Positions 52,549 through 62,199 of a DNA stretch of 64,000 nt are shown in pieces. The stretch is from CAZOZP01 sp964584325. Lineage in GTDB: Bacteria; Bacteroidota; Ignavibacteria; Ignavibacteriales; Melioribacteraceae. The notes beneath the pieces are model-generated. The model had not been told where the DNA came from and ran no database searches. It saw nothing but the letters and a program-made list of their open reading frames with translations. Both the position numbers and the translations under genes were made by a program. The stretch spans positions 1 to 64,000 of the forward strand of contig CAZOZP010000007.1 in assembly GCA_964584325.1 (NCBI GenBank), read 5' to 3'. Position 1 is the first letter of the stretch. Every line of letters starts with the position of its first letter.

Positions 52549-55500
52549 TTTCAGTGAAGTTTTTCCCGCTTCTTCCAATGGCTGCAAGTTTATAAAAATA
52601 TATTCCGCTTGAAAGATTTCCTGAATGAAATTTCAATTCGTTGTATCCTCTGGGCTGTGAATTCAAAGCATACTCTCTTACTTTCTCTCCTATTATATTG
52701 TAAACTTCAATCCTTACATCAGAATCTGTTTCAAGGGAATACTTTATTATGGTTTCAGGATTAAAAGGATTCGGATAATTCTGATAAAGTCTGAATTCAT
52801 ATTTTTCCGGAAGTATTTTGTCTGTTGCCGCTTTCATCATCTGCATTGGCTGCGAATCAAGTGAAGAAATGTTTATTTCCGAAAAAATTACATCAGTATG
52901 GTGTGCAACAAATAAAACAGAACCGCTTTCAGGAATCTGATTCCCGTCTGGATGCTGCCCCTGAAGATTCCATGAGGCTGGTTCTTCGGAAGCAGCAGGC
53001 CAGATTTTTAATCGGAAAATATCCGGGGCGCTTGCATCCGATTCAGACCTCAATTTCATAAAATAAAATTCATTGAGTTTTAAAAGATTACCGGCATTGT
53101 CGCTAACTTTTGCAATGCTTCTGTCTTGATTCCCGAGTATTTCAAGAACTTTTGCTCCGTATTGGTTAATCCAACTGTAAGTTGCGAATACACCATAAGG
53201 CCACCAGCCTGATAACGGCTGGAATCCGGATGCGCTTCCGGGAAGATTCGAGTGACCGGTCCAGCCGGTAATAATCGCAAATGCCGCACCATAACTCGGA
53301 GCACTGAACTTTGGCATAACTTGCTTAATCTTAAACTTAACAAGTATTTCATAATTCTTCCACGATATATCTCCTATAGCAAAGGTGCGGTCATAACCGG
53401 CTTCATCTGTTCTCAGACCTTCTTCATCCATTTTCCATTTACCGTCAACAATCTGGATAAAATCTCGCAGCCTGTCGAACGAAAGAGTATCAAATTTAAC
53501 TGAATACGGAAGAGTCCAGGCTGTCTGAGACGGGAAATAATCGAATGTAACCGTCTTCTCAGTCACCTGAGCGGATGTTCTTCCTATGGCTTTGATAACT
53601 AAAGTATTAACAGCATTTGAGTCAAGATCGGAATCAGTTTCTGTATTTATTTCAATAATGAAATCTCCTTTGTTATAGAGTCTTCTTATATTTAATGGGG
53701 CTATCTGAGGTCCGATCCAGAGAGTTCTTTCAGTTCCTCCGTTAAGTTTGTATTTGAGAGAAGTTACTGTATCAGCCGAAGAAACATTTCCCAAAATATT
53801 GATTTGCCTCTGAGGCTTGCCCAGGTGTCCGAATTTCTGATGGTCACCATACCAGATGCTGATAACCGGAGTATTGGCCTTGTTTACTTTTAGAATTGCT
53901 CCTGCTGAAACGGCAGAATCAATAGGATTTGAGACAACGGCATAATAGACAGAGCCGCTGTCGGTCAGTAATGCTGGGTTAATACTAAGCAATTGAGAAT
54001 TTCCGGGGAGTACTTCCGTTCCGTTTTTTAACCATTTGAATGTAAATGGAGGAAGACCTGATACAGATATGCTGAAGTTAGCTTCCGTTCCTTCATTTAC
54101 TTCGGTATCCATCGGATTAATCGAAATGACCGGTTTCCCGCTTAATACGGAAAGCAAAGCAGATGCTGATTCAACCGTTCCAAGTGAATTCGAAACTCTG
54201 CAATAAAATGTACTACCGGAATCTGACAATGTTAAAACCGGAGTTTTATATGATGAAGAATCAGCGCCGGGTATTTCTATTCCATTTTTGAACCATTTGT
54301 ATGAAAGCGGAGGTGTTCCTGAAGCCTGTGCATAGAAAACTGTCTGCTGTGTTTCATACTTTTCCGTGTTTTGCGGATTGGATATTATCAACGGAGAGGA
54401 TAATCTGCTGAAAGAAACATTATCAATGGCAAATGAACCTGTTTTTGTTCCGTCAACATAAAAGGCAATTGAATTTGTAGTATTGTTAGCCGCATCAACT
54501 GTAAATTCCCAGGTGCGTAAACCTGAAAGACTGCCGATAGGTTTGAGGCCGGTTCCGTAATTGATATAACCGATGCCGGGAGAGCCGGAGATAACTTTTG
54601 TCGTAAATGAGAAAATGTATTTCCCTCCTGAAACTTTATTCTCTGAAAGAGTTGCTGTTATCAGAGGTCTGCTGTTGTTTGACCCGGGTAATGTTATTGT
54701 AATAAGTCCTTCGTAACTCCCGTCAATAGGATTACTTGAATTTACTGCAAATGTATAACCGGCCCCTCCTAAAGTATTGCTTTGCCCCCAGGATGAAAGG
54801 GTGCCGGTTTCAAAGCCGGAATTTAATACCAGATTTTCCGATGTGGGCGGGGGAGGAGGAGTGTCCTGATTAACAGTCAGAATAGCAGAGGCGGATGTTA
54901 CACTTCCTTCGGAATTAGTTAAACGGCAGGAAAAGAAAGAACCGGAAAGATTTAACTGTGCGGCTACAATAGTGTATGAAGACGAAACAGCACCAGGTAT
55001 TTCGTTACCGTTAAGAAGCCATTGATAAGCTAATGGCTGACTTCCTTCTGCCGTAATGCTGAATACAGCACTCATTCCTTCTGTAACTGTAACATTCTGC
55101 GGCTGAGAAGTAATTGTTGGCGGAGCAGCCTGGATTACTTTTGTAAAACTTACATCATCTATGCTGAACGACCCTGCTTTTGTTCCGTCAACATAAAAGG
55201 CAATGGAGTTTGTAGTATTGTTTGCCGATTCCGCCGTAAAACTCCATTGATTGGTTCCTGTCAGACTGCCTAAAGCCTTGAGCCCGGAACCGTAATTTAT
55301 GTAACTTATTGCCGGGTTCCCCGAAATTACTTTTGTAGTGAAATTAAAAATGTACTTTTCCCCGGTTATTTTATTCTGAGAAAGAGATGCTGTGATCAGA
55401 GGACGAGAATTGTTTGTTCCTGCGGATTGAACAGAAATTATTGCATCATAATTTCCGGATAATGGAGATGCAGAGTTAACCGAAAACGAATATACAGCTC

Positions 55501-56704
55501 CTCCGAAAGTATTACTTTGTCCCCAGGATGTAACAGAACCTGATTCGAAGCCGCCATTGATAACCAGGTTCGGCCCTCCTGAAGGCGGCGGCGGCGGAGC
55601 AGTGAGAACTGTAAGAACGGCATTTGCGGATTGTACCTGACCATATGAATTCGAAATAAGGCAGGAGTAAGTTTCGCCTGAATTTGATAGAGTGACCGCC
55701 CCGGTATTATATTCGCTGAGGGTAGCACCCGGTATCTGGAAGCCGTTTCTCATCCATTGGTATGTTAAAGGTGCCGCACCGGAAGCATTTACACGGAACA
55801 CTGCACTTTGGCCTTCTCCTATGCTGATTGAAGCAGGATGTGCTGTGATTATCGGTGCAAGCTGATTTCCGGAAATATTGTCTATGATGCCTTTGGCATA
55901 CTGAAGAGCATTATCAATACCGCTTTGGAAAGGGATTATGTAACTTGTAAATACCGGGCGGTATGATTGTCCGGTGGCCGGAAAGTTTTCATATCCGTCT
56001 TGAAGAATTTTCAGTATTTTCGAACCGCCTGAAGAGCTGTTGGAAAATATGGGAAGAGTTCTCACATAACCTGCCGAAGTTGCTGAAAGTCCGCCCCGGC
56101 CAAAAATGAGGTGTCCCCTGTAATTTAGAGCGCCTGCATCGGTTGGGTGATTAGGATAATCTTTTATGTCAAATGTGTTCCAATAGCTTTCAGGATAATA
56201 TACTAAAGGACCGTAAGCTTCCATTCCGGTAACTTTATGTACACCGCCGGAGGAAGTTCTATCCACGATATTTGCCCAGCCCCCGAAATTATAACTGATG
56301 TAATCAACTTTAATCTCATATTTATCGCGGAAAATTGTATATTCTGTTATTCCTGAACGACTTTCGAGATTGTACTCCAGCCTTACCGTTTTTTTGTCTG
56401 ATCCGTCAAAAACTATTGAAACGTTATTTGCCGGCGGCCTCTGGGTACAAGCATCCATGTAGGTAGATACAATATCCTGACCGGAAGATTTAATTATTAT
56501 ATCTCTGATTGCATGCTCTGTGCCTGCATAACCTCCCTGATTAGGGCGGATAACAACTTTTATGAGACTGTTTTCCAGCGTTATTCGGCTGTACTGAGGA
56601 TAATCCGGATCAGCATCGATAACTGCGCTTAAGCCTGTTGATTGAGCCTGACTAAGAGTGAATGTAAATATAATTAATAATAAAAATCTATAGAAAAGAT
56701 TCAT
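52523..56704 (-). CDS. Giant T9SS-secreted Ig/carbohydrate-binding protein
   Basis: A 1393-residue extracellular protein. A signal peptide (FYRFLLLIIFTFTLSQAQS) is followed by a beta-rich domain at 20-275 that I do not recognise. Four Ig-like domains lie near 288-370, 532-615, 778-860 and 863-945 (consensus EGxxAVFxVxASGxxPLxYQWxxNG). Two nearly identical CBM-like jelly-roll modules, ~378-528 and ~622-775, alternate with them (SWGQSNT, SRPLITA, SIAFYVDGTK). A LamG-like domain spans about 1085-1290, then the sorting domain with NYPNPFNPETI, ending in a Lys-rich tail. It probably binds or degrades a polysaccharide. GGGG precedes the ATG. Confidence 0.85.
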   Translation of the reverse strand: MNLFYRFLLLIIFTFTLSQAQSTGLSAVIDADPDYPQYSRITLENSLIKVVIRPNQGGYAGTEHAIRDIIIKSSGQDIVSTYMDACTQRPPANNVSIVFDGSDKKTVRLEYNLESRSGITEYTIFRDKYEIKVDYISYNFGGWANIVDRTSSGGVHKVTGMEAYGPLVYYPESYWNTFDIKDYPNHPTDAGALNYRGHLIFGRGGLSATSAGYVRTLPIFSNSSSGGSKILKILQDGYENFPATGQSYRPVFTSYIIPFQSGIDNALQYAKGIIDNISGNQLAPIITAHPASISIGEGQSAVFRVNASGAAPLTYQWMRNGFQIPGATLSEYNTGAVTLSNSGETYSCLISNSYGQVQSANAVLTVLTAPPPPPSGGPNLVINGGFESGSVTSWGQSNTFGGAVYSFSVNSASPLSGNYDAIISVQSAGTNNSRPLITASLSQNKITGEKYIFNFTTKVISGNPAISYINYGSGLKALGSLTGTNQWSFTAESANNTTNSIAFYVDGTKAGSFSIDDVSFTKVIQAAPPTITSQPQNVTVTEGMSAVFSITAEGSQPLAYQWLLNGNEIPGAVSSSYTIVAAQLNLSGSFFSCRLTNSEGSVTSASAILTVNQDTPPPPPTSENLVLNSGFETGTLSSWGQSNTLGGAGYTFAVNSSNPIDGSYEGLITITLPGSNNSRPLITATLSENKVSGGKYIFSFTTKVISGSPGIGYINYGTGLKPIGSLSGLRTWEFTVDAANNTTNSIAFYVDGTKTGSFAIDNVSFSRLSSPLIISNPQNTEKYETQQTVFYAQASGTPPLSYKWFKNGIEIPGADSSSYKTPVLTLSDSGSTFYCRVSNSLGTVESASALLSVLSGKPVISINPMDTEVNEGTEANFSISVSGLPPFTFKWLKNGTEVLPGNSQLLSINPALLTDSGSVYYAVVSNPIDSAVSAGAILKVNKANTPVISIWYGDHQKFGHLGKPQRQINILGNVSSADTVTSLKYKLNGGTERTLWIGPQIAPLNIRRLYNKGDFIIEINTETDSDLDSNAVNTLVIKAIGRTSAQVTEKTVTFDYFPSQTAWTLPYSVKFDTLSFDRLRDFIQIVDGKWKMDEEGLRTDEAGYDRTFAIGDISWKNYEILVKFKIKQVMPKFSAPSYGAAFAIITGWTGHSNLPGSASGFQPLSGWWPYGVFATYSWINQYGAKVLEILGNQDRSIAKVSDNAGNLLKLNEFYFMKLRSESDASAPDIFRLKIWPAASEEPASWNLQGQHPDGNQIPESGSVLFVAHHTDVIFSEINISSLDSQPMQMMKAATDKILPEKYEFRLYQNYPNPFNPETIIKYSLETDSDVRIEVYNIIGEKVREYALNSQPRGYNELKFHSGNLSSGIYFYKLAAIGRSGKNFTEIKKMILLK

Positions 56705-56792
56705 TTTGACCCCGCTAAATATTTATTTTTTACTAATAAGCCTTAACAAAAAAAAGCAAAAAACAGATTAAAAGCAAACAGAATAATACAAA

Positions 56793-56827
56793 ATGTCCGA
56801 AAAACCGCAAGTCGGAATTTCGGACAT
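56793..56827 (-). terminator. Rho-independent terminator after the MscS gene
   Basis: ATGTCCGAAA (56793-56802) pairs with TTTCGGACAT (56818-56827). The loop contains a second small stem (CCG/CGG). On the minus strand TTTTGTATTATTC follows. It closes the minus-strand transcript that ends with the mechanosensitive channel. Confidence 0.8.
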
Positions 56828-56847
56828 CTTCACTATATAATGGCTCT

Positions 56848-57909
56848 TTATTTTTCTACAAAAAGTGTCTGTGTCGGATAGGCAAATTCAATTCCTTTAT
56901 TCTTAAAGGCACTAAAAATATCCAGATTTATCTTCTCATTAATATCCATATATTCTTTAAAATCAGGACTATTGATCCAATAGACTGTTTCGAAGTTCAG
57001 AGAAGAGCTGCCCAATTCCTTAAAATGGCATCTGTCAAATTGTGCGGCTTCATTATGTTTTTCTATGATTTCCTTTATCATTCCGGGAATCATCTTCAGT
57101 TGTTCTTCGGTTGTTTGATATATAACCCCAACGGAAAACAGAACTCTTCTCTTTTCCATCCTTTTGAAGTTTCTGATTCGGCTTTTAAGAAGATCGGCAT
57201 TTGAAAAAATAAGCTGTTCTCCGGATACGCTTCTGAGCCTTGTAGTTTTTAGTCCTATGTGTTCAACCGTTCCCACAAAATTATCAATAAAAATTGTATC
57301 TCCGAGAACAAATGGTTTATCCATAACTATAGATAATGATGCGAATAGGTCGCTCAGTATATTTTGCATTGCCAGAGCTATGGCAATTCCGCCGACTCCC
57401 AATCCGGCTATAAGAGCGGTAATATTTACACCCAGATTGTCAAGAATAAGCAGAACTATTACGGCATAAAGAATTATTTTGCCGATAAAAGTCATAGCAC
57501 TGAAGGATGTAACACTTGCGGCATCAGATTCAAGATTCTTTTCCTTATAGTACTTCGTATATGAAGAAATAATACTTGTTCCCCAGTATGCAATCTGAAG
57601 GAAAAGCAAAGTAGTGAATGCTTTGTCGGCGAAATTAGATAGTTTCTGAGATACTTCAAGAAATGAAATTGAAATATAAAGCGAGGCGGCAAGTATAAAA
57701 AAAGCCTTTGTGTTGCTTAGAAGATCCGCAATCAGATCGTCAAGAATCGTATCTGTGGCTCCGGCAAACTTTTTCAGTCTTTTTATGAAAATTCGGAAAA
57801 GTGTTTTTATAACAAAAAATAATGTGATGGAAAAAACTAAAAACAAGAGCCAGTTTTTATAAGAGTTACCCCAAAATGTATTAGACAGATATTTTAATAT
57901 TTCATCCAT
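56848..57909 (-). CDS. MscS-family mechanosensitive channel
   Basis: A 353-residue inner-membrane channel. Hydrophobic helices lie around residues 17-37, 58-80, 90-110 and 135-155. The pore helix region GLGVGGIAIALAMQNILSDL is followed by the conserved VMDKPFVLGDTIFIDNFVGT, and the soluble beta/vestibule domain fills 220-353. It lets solutes out on hypo-osmotic shock. A strong AAAGGAGG precedes the ATG. It lies 11 bp after the Nudix gene. Confidence 0.92.
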   Translation of the reverse strand: MDEILKYLSNTFWGNSYKNWLLFLVFSITLFFVIKTLFRIFIKRLKKFAGATDTILDDLIADLLSNTKAFFILAASLYISISFLEVSQKLSNFADKAFTTLLFLQIAYWGTSIISSYTKYYKEKNLESDAASVTSFSAMTFIGKIILYAVIVLLILDNLGVNITALIAGLGVGGIAIALAMQNILSDLFASLSIVMDKPFVLGDTIFIDNFVGTVEHIGLKTTRLRSVSGEQLIFSNADLLKSRIRNFKRMEKRRVLFSVGVIYQTTEEQLKMIPGMIKEIIEKHNEAAQFDRCHFKELGSSSLNFETVYWINSPDFKEYMDINEKINLDIFSAFKNKGIEFAYPTQTLFVEK

Positions 57910-57920
57910 AAGACCTCCTT

Positions 57921-58469
57921 TTACTTTAGTTCTGAAAAATTACGGTTTCCTGCAAGGCTCCAGGCAGAAAGAGTCAGTCCGTCCCAGATTGAATTGTTCT
58001 TAATTTTTTCGTTTAATTCATCAACCGAGAGTTCAACCGGTTCAAAATCTTCTGTAATATCTTTTTCAAGCGGCGAATAGAAAAGTCCGAAAGCGGCATA
58101 AACAGTACAGATTTCATCGGAAGCACCTGTATAAGGGGCAAAGAATCCGATTTTGACGATTTTTTGAGCCGAGTAGCCGGTTTCTTCTCTAAGTTCCTTG
58201 AGTGCATTTTCCTCAGGAGTGATTCCGGCTTCCACAGAACCGCAAGGGAATTCAAGGCTTTCCATACCATTTAAATAACGGTATTGGTTTATCATAAGAA
58301 GTCTGTCATCGGAAATGAAAGGGATAACCATTGTTGATCCGAGAGTGTGGACATAGTGGTATTCCAGTTCTTCAGAATTACCGATTCTGAATTTATCTAA
58401 TTTATATGTCCAATACCTATTGGCGTAAACAATCTTTTCCGATATCTTTTCCCAAATCTTCAGAGCCAT
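57921..58469 (-). CDS. Nudix hydrolase (ADP-ribose pyrophosphatase-like)
   Basis: A 182-residue Nudix enzyme, probably hydrolysing ADP-ribose or nucleotide sugars. The Nudix box reads GSVEAGITPEENALKELREE, then TGYSA. The metal-binding ELREE core is kept, but the first glutamate of the G-x5-E consensus is Ile and the usual Arg is Lys. The N-terminal VYANRYWTYKLDKF and the YRYLNGMESLEFPCGSV segment fit the ADPRase subgroup. Its ATG overlaps the ndk stop by one base (TGATG). Confidence 0.87.
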   Translation of the reverse strand: MALKIWEKISEKIVYANRYWTYKLDKFRIGNSEELEYHYVHTLGSTMVIPFISDDRLLMINQYRYLNGMESLEFPCGSVEAGITPEENALKELREETGYSAQKIVKIGFFAPYTGASDEICTVYAAFGLFYSPLEKDITEDFEPVELSVDELNEKIKNNSIWDGLTLSAWSLAGNRNFSELK

Positions 58470-58900
58470 CAGATTCCGTTGTTTTCCAGAAGTTCTTTTC
58501 TTGAGAAAAAGTGTGAAATTTCGATTGCGGCATTTTCGTCCGAATCTGAGCCGTGTACTATGTTTCTTTGAATGCTTTGAGCGTAAAGTTTACGGATTGT
58601 ACCTTCCTCAGCTTTGCAGGGATCTGTTGCTCCTATCAGTTTTCTGAAATCTTCCACCGCATTTTCCTTTTCAAGAGCAATCGGCACGCAGGGACCTGAT
58701 GTCATATATTCAACAAGACCATCGAAGAATGGTTTTCCGGTATGAATCCGGTAAAAGCCTTTGGCTGAATCTGGAGTTAATCTTGTCATTTTCATAGCAA
58801 GAATTTTAAAACCTGCATTGCTTATTTTTACAATTACATCTCCGATATGGCTGTTTTCAACACAGTCAGGTTTCAGTATTGCGAGCGTCCTGTTTCCCAT
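58469..58900 (-). CDS. ndk: Nucleoside diphosphate kinase
   Basis: A 143-residue enzyme that equalises NTP pools by a phospho-His intermediate. The N-terminal RTLAILKPDCVENSHIGDV, the region KPFFDGLVEYMTSGP and the active-site tail NIVHGSDSDENAAIEI are standard; the His of that last motif is near 117. The ribosome site is GGAG. It lies 12 bp after sucD, so GTP or ATP made by succinyl-CoA synthetase and Ndk could be co-produced. Confidence 0.96.
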   Translation of the reverse strand: MGNRTLAILKPDCVENSHIGDVIVKISNAGFKILAMKMTRLTPDSAKGFYRIHTGKPFFDGLVEYMTSGPCVPIALEKENAVEDFRKLIGATDPCKAEEGTIRKLYAQSIQRNIVHGSDSDENAAIEISHFFSRKELLENNGI

Positions 58901-58912
58901 TTTAATCTCCGG

Positions 58913-59785
58913 TTATATTTTCAAAAGTCTTTTCATTGTTATCCCGATTTCGGCCGGATTTTCAACAACTTCAATTCCGCATTCACGCATAAATTTAATC
59001 TTAGATGCCGCGGTTCCTTTGCCTCCTGAAACAATTGCTCCGGCATGGCCCATTCTTCTTCCCTCGGGCGCAGTAATGCCTGCAATAAATCCCACAACCG
59101 GTTTCTTTACATAATTTTTAATATATTCGGCGGCTTCTTCTTCTGCTGTTCCGCCTATTTCGCCTATCATTATAATTCCATCTGTGCCTGCGTCTTCATT
59201 AAAGAGCCGGAGTATATCAATAAAACGTGACCCGATAACAGGATCACCTCCTATTCCCACACACGAAGATTGCCCGATACCCAAATCGGAAAGTTGCTTC
59301 ACGGATTCGTAGGTCAGGGTTCCGCTTCTGGAGATAACTCCAACAGTGCCGGGTTTATGTATAAATCCGGGCATAATCCCGATCTTTGCTTCTCCCGGAG
59401 TAATGATTCCCGGACAGTTCGGCCCAATTAGAGTAACACCTTTTGTCTTTACGAAATTATAGGCTTTTGTCATATCTTTTACAGGGATCCCTTCGGTTAT
59501 GCATACAATAAGGGTAATACCTGAATTTGCTGCTTCAATTACTGCTTCAGCGGCAAATGCCGGGGGAACAAAAATTACAGAGGATGTAGCACCGGTTTTT
59601 TCAACAGCTTCTTTTACGGAATTAAAAACGGGCAGACCATCGAATTCTGTGCCGCCCTTTCCGGGTGTTACACCGCCAACAATTTTAGTTCCGTATTCAA
59701 TCATTTGCCTTGTATGAAATGAACCTTCGGTACCTGTTATTCCCTGAACAATAACAGGAGTGTTTTTAGTAAGAAGAATTCCCAT
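58913..59785 (-). CDS. sucD: Succinyl-CoA synthetase alpha subunit
   Basis: A 290-residue CoA-binding subunit of the TCA-cycle enzyme. The CoA-binding N-terminus is VQGITGTEGSFHTRQMIEYG, the glycine-rich loop SRSGTLTYESV, and the phospho-His loop GRMGHAGAIVSGGKGTA. The beta subunit (sucC) is not adjacent, so it must be elsewhere. The gene lies between gatA and ndk in a minus-strand run with 12-bp gaps. Confidence 0.96.
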   Translation of the reverse strand: MGILLTKNTPVIVQGITGTEGSFHTRQMIEYGTKIVGGVTPGKGGTEFDGLPVFNSVKEAVEKTGATSSVIFVPPAFAAEAVIEAANSGITLIVCITEGIPVKDMTKAYNFVKTKGVTLIGPNCPGIITPGEAKIGIMPGFIHKPGTVGVISRSGTLTYESVKQLSDLGIGQSSCVGIGGDPVIGSRFIDILRLFNEDAGTDGIIMIGEIGGTAEEEAAEYIKNYVKKPVVGFIAGITAPEGRRMGHAGAIVSGGKGTAASKIKFMRECGIEVVENPAEIGITMKRLLKI

Positions 59786-59797
59786 GGCTTTACCCTT

Positions 59798-61216
59798 TTA
59801 TTTCAAAATTGATTCGAAGTACCTGCTTATTTCAAATAATTTTTCTTCTTCGAACTGATTTGCCATAAACTGCATTCCGATTGGAAGATTTTCGGAAGAT
59901 TTACCAATTGGGATGCTGATTCCGGGGATTCCCGCAAGATTGGCAGATGTTGTATAAATATCCATCAAATACATCTCAAGCGGATTATCGGTTTTTTCAC
60001 CTAACCTGAAAGCTGTCGTAGGAGCAGTCGGTGTCAGTATAAGATCAACTCGGCTGAATGCCTTGTCAAAATCCTGCTTAAACAGCCGTCTGACTTTCTG
60101 GGCTTTCTTATAATAGGCATCATAATAGCCTGCGGAAAGAACATAAGTGCCGAGCATAATTCTGCGTTTTACTTCCGGACTGAATCCTTCAGCCCGTGAA
60201 TTATTATACATATCAATCAGACTTTTTGCTTCTGATGATCTCCGGCCGTATCTTGCTCCGTCGAATCTTGAGAGATTGGAAGATGCCTCTGCAGTTGTGA
60301 GAATATAATATGCCGCTATGGAATACTCTGTATGAGGAAGAGAAATATCGGTAATTTCATATCCGTCTGCTTTAAGCATATCAATGCATTTATATATTGC
60401 AGATTTCACTTCATCATTTAATCCTCGTCCAAAATATTCAGCCGGAATTCCGATTTTAAGTTTGCTTTTGGTATTATTACTCTCTGTATAATTCGGAACA
60501 GGCAGGGCAGCGCAGGTTGAGTCTGAGTTGTCTTTTCCTGCAATAACGGAAAGAATCAAGGCGGCATCGTAAACATTTGTTGAAAACGGACCTATAGAGT
60601 CGAATGAAGAAGCATAAGCTGTGAGTCCGAATCTTGATACTCTTCCGTAAGTTGGCTTCAGGCCGTAAATTCCGCAGAAAGATGCAGGCTGACGTATCGA
60701 ACCGCCTGTATCTGTTCCGAGTGAAGCATCACATAACCCTGCTGCAACTGCTGCTGCAGATCCTCCGCTTGAACCGCCGGGTACACGAGTAGTATCTGCC
60801 GGATTGAGAACAGGGCCGAAAGCTGAATTTTCATTGGACGAACCCATTGCAAATTCATCGCAGTTGGTTTTTCCTATTATAATTGCGTCTTCATCTATCA
60901 ATCTTTGAACTGCGCTTGCTGTATATAAAGAAACAAAGTTTTCAAGTATTTTTGATGAACAGGTAAGAGGTTTATCTTTCAAGGCAAGTACATCTTTAAT
61001 TGCAATTACCATCCCGGCAAGTTTTCCTGACTTTCCCTGCTTGATTTTCGATTCAATTTCATCAGCCCTATCTGCCGCATCGACAAATACGAAGTTGAAT
61101 GCATTAAGATGTTTACTTTTTTCTATTTTATCAAGGAAGTTCTTAACATTATCTTTGAGGGAGAGCTTGCCGGAGCGTATAAGCTCAAGTTTTTGTCTGT
61201 GGTCAGAGTAATTCAT
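59798..61216 (-). CDS. gatA: Glutamyl-tRNA(Gln) amidotransferase subunit A
   Basis: A 472-residue amidase-signature enzyme that supplies ammonia from glutamine for Gln-tRNA (and often Asn-tRNA). The catalytic Lys is in VIAIKDVLA. The Ser-cisSer pair is in VPGGSSGGSAAAVAAG, and GTDTGGSIRQPASFCGIYG supplies the rest of the signature. The length is typical. gatB and gatC are not seen. The ribosome site is weak (GGGA). It lies 24 bp after tatA. Confidence 0.95.
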   Translation of the reverse strand: MNYSDHRQKLELIRSGKLSLKDNVKNFLDKIEKSKHLNAFNFVFVDAADRADEIESKIKQGKSGKLAGMVIAIKDVLALKDKPLTCSSKILENFVSLYTASAVQRLIDEDAIIIGKTNCDEFAMGSSNENSAFGPVLNPADTTRVPGGSSGGSAAAVAAGLCDASLGTDTGGSIRQPASFCGIYGLKPTYGRVSRFGLTAYASSFDSIGPFSTNVYDAALILSVIAGKDNSDSTCAALPVPNYTESNNTKSKLKIGIPAEYFGRGLNDEVKSAIYKCIDMLKADGYEITDISLPHTEYSIAAYYILTTAEASSNLSRFDGARYGRRSSEAKSLIDMYNNSRAEGFSPEVKRRIMLGTYVLSAGYYDAYYKKAQKVRRLFKQDFDKAFSRVDLILTPTAPTTAFRLGEKTDNPLEMYLMDIYTTSANLAGIPGISIPIGKSSENLPIGMQFMANQFEEEKLFEISRYFESILK

Positions 61217-61240
61217 CGTTAAAATCCCATAATATGAAAA

Positions 61241-61444
61241 CTATTCCGGTTTCTTTTCTTCGTCTTTCTTTTCATCCGAATTTATTTCATTTTCAGCATC
61301 TTTAAGGGCCTTTTTAAACTCTTTCATTCCCGTACCGATACCTTTTGCCAATTCCGGAATCTTCTTTGCTCCGAAAAGAATAAGTACTGCAAGAAGTATC
61401 AGAATTATTTCGGTGGCACCTAAATTTCCAATAAAAGCCGGCAT
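61241..61444 (-). CDS. tatA: Twin-arginine translocase TatA/TatE
   Basis: A 67-residue protein with one N-terminal membrane helix (ATEIILILLAVLILFGAKKI), the hinge PELAKGIG, an amphipathic helix (MKEFKKALKDAENE) and a charged tail. This is the TatA layout; it forms the pore for folded proteins. AGGAGG lies before the ATG. It begins 2 bp after pssA. tatC is not in the window. Confidence 0.93.
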   Translation of the reverse strand: MPAFIGNLGATEIILILLAVLILFGAKKIPELAKGIGTGMKEFKKALKDAENEINSDEKKDEEKKPE

Positions 61445-61446
61445 TT

Positions 61447-62199
61447 TTACCTCCTGTTTTTCTTTGTTGACAAAGTTAGGTTAGGGAAAAAATATTTGAA
61501 AATATGCCGAAGTATGCTGTAAAAAATTACACTCATAAGTATTATAAACAGAAGTGAACCGCGAGAAACTATGGCTAAGATAAGAGCAATAACCAGGAAT
61601 AAATAGTATAAAGGTTGACTCTGAACGCCCTTTTTACTGAATTTCGGAAGAGTGTTGAATTTAATCCGGCTTACCATGAGGGCTGAAAGAAACAGCACCA
61701 AAGGTACAATAAAATTTATATAAGGTTCGCGGAAACCTGATTCAGGTGAGTAATAAATCATAACATATGAAGAAAGTGCGAAAGCCTGGAAAGGTATCGG
61801 TAATCCGGAAAAACTCGATTTATCAAATCCAGTAAGCTGAACATTAAATCTGGCAAGTCTTAAAGCGCCGCATATTAAAGGAAGCGAACTGATTACAATT
61901 CCGAGCCATTTATATTCATAATCAAAAAAGAACGAAGAATAAATCAAAAATGACGGAGCAGCTCCGAAGCTTACTACATCAGCAAGAGAATCAAGTTCAA
62001 CGCCGAACTGGCTGGAAGATTTGGTAAGCCTTGCCATAATTCCGTCAAGAGCATCAAAAATGGCGGCAATGATGATGAAAACAGCCGCAAGCTGAAAATC
62101 GTTTTCACGCGAGTAAACCATTGAAGTGAATCCGCAAAATGCGTTCATGGCAGTAAATGAATTCGGAATAACCGATCTGGATATTTTAAATTTTTTCAT
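61447..62199 (-). CDS. pssA: CDP-diacylglycerol-serine O-phosphatidyltransferase
   Basis: A 250-residue inner-membrane CDP-alcohol phosphatidyltransferase making phosphatidylserine. The family motif DG-x2-AR-x8-G-x3-D-x3-D is complete: DGIMARLTKSSSQFG followed by VELDSLAD. Around six further hydrophobic helices and a basic tail complete it. It overlaps psd by 4 bp (ATGA), so the two steps to phosphatidylethanolamine are made together. Confidence 0.93.
   Translation of the reverse strand: MKKFKISRSVIPNSFTAMNAFCGFTSMVYSRENDFQLAAVFIIIAAIFDALDGIMARLTKSSSQFGVELDSLADVVSFGAAPSFLIYSSFFFDYEYKWLGIVISSLPLICGALRLARFNVQLTGFDKSSFSGLPIPFQAFALSSYVMIYYSPESGFREPYINFIVPLVLFLSALMVSRIKFNTLPKFSKKGVQSQPLYYLFLVIALILAIVSRGSLLFIILMSVIFYSILRHIFKYFFPNLTLSTKKNRR

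Noticed and set aside
58913..59785. Complete sucCD operon
   Set aside because: Only the alpha subunit is present; flanking genes are ndk and gatA, with no beta-subunit frame.
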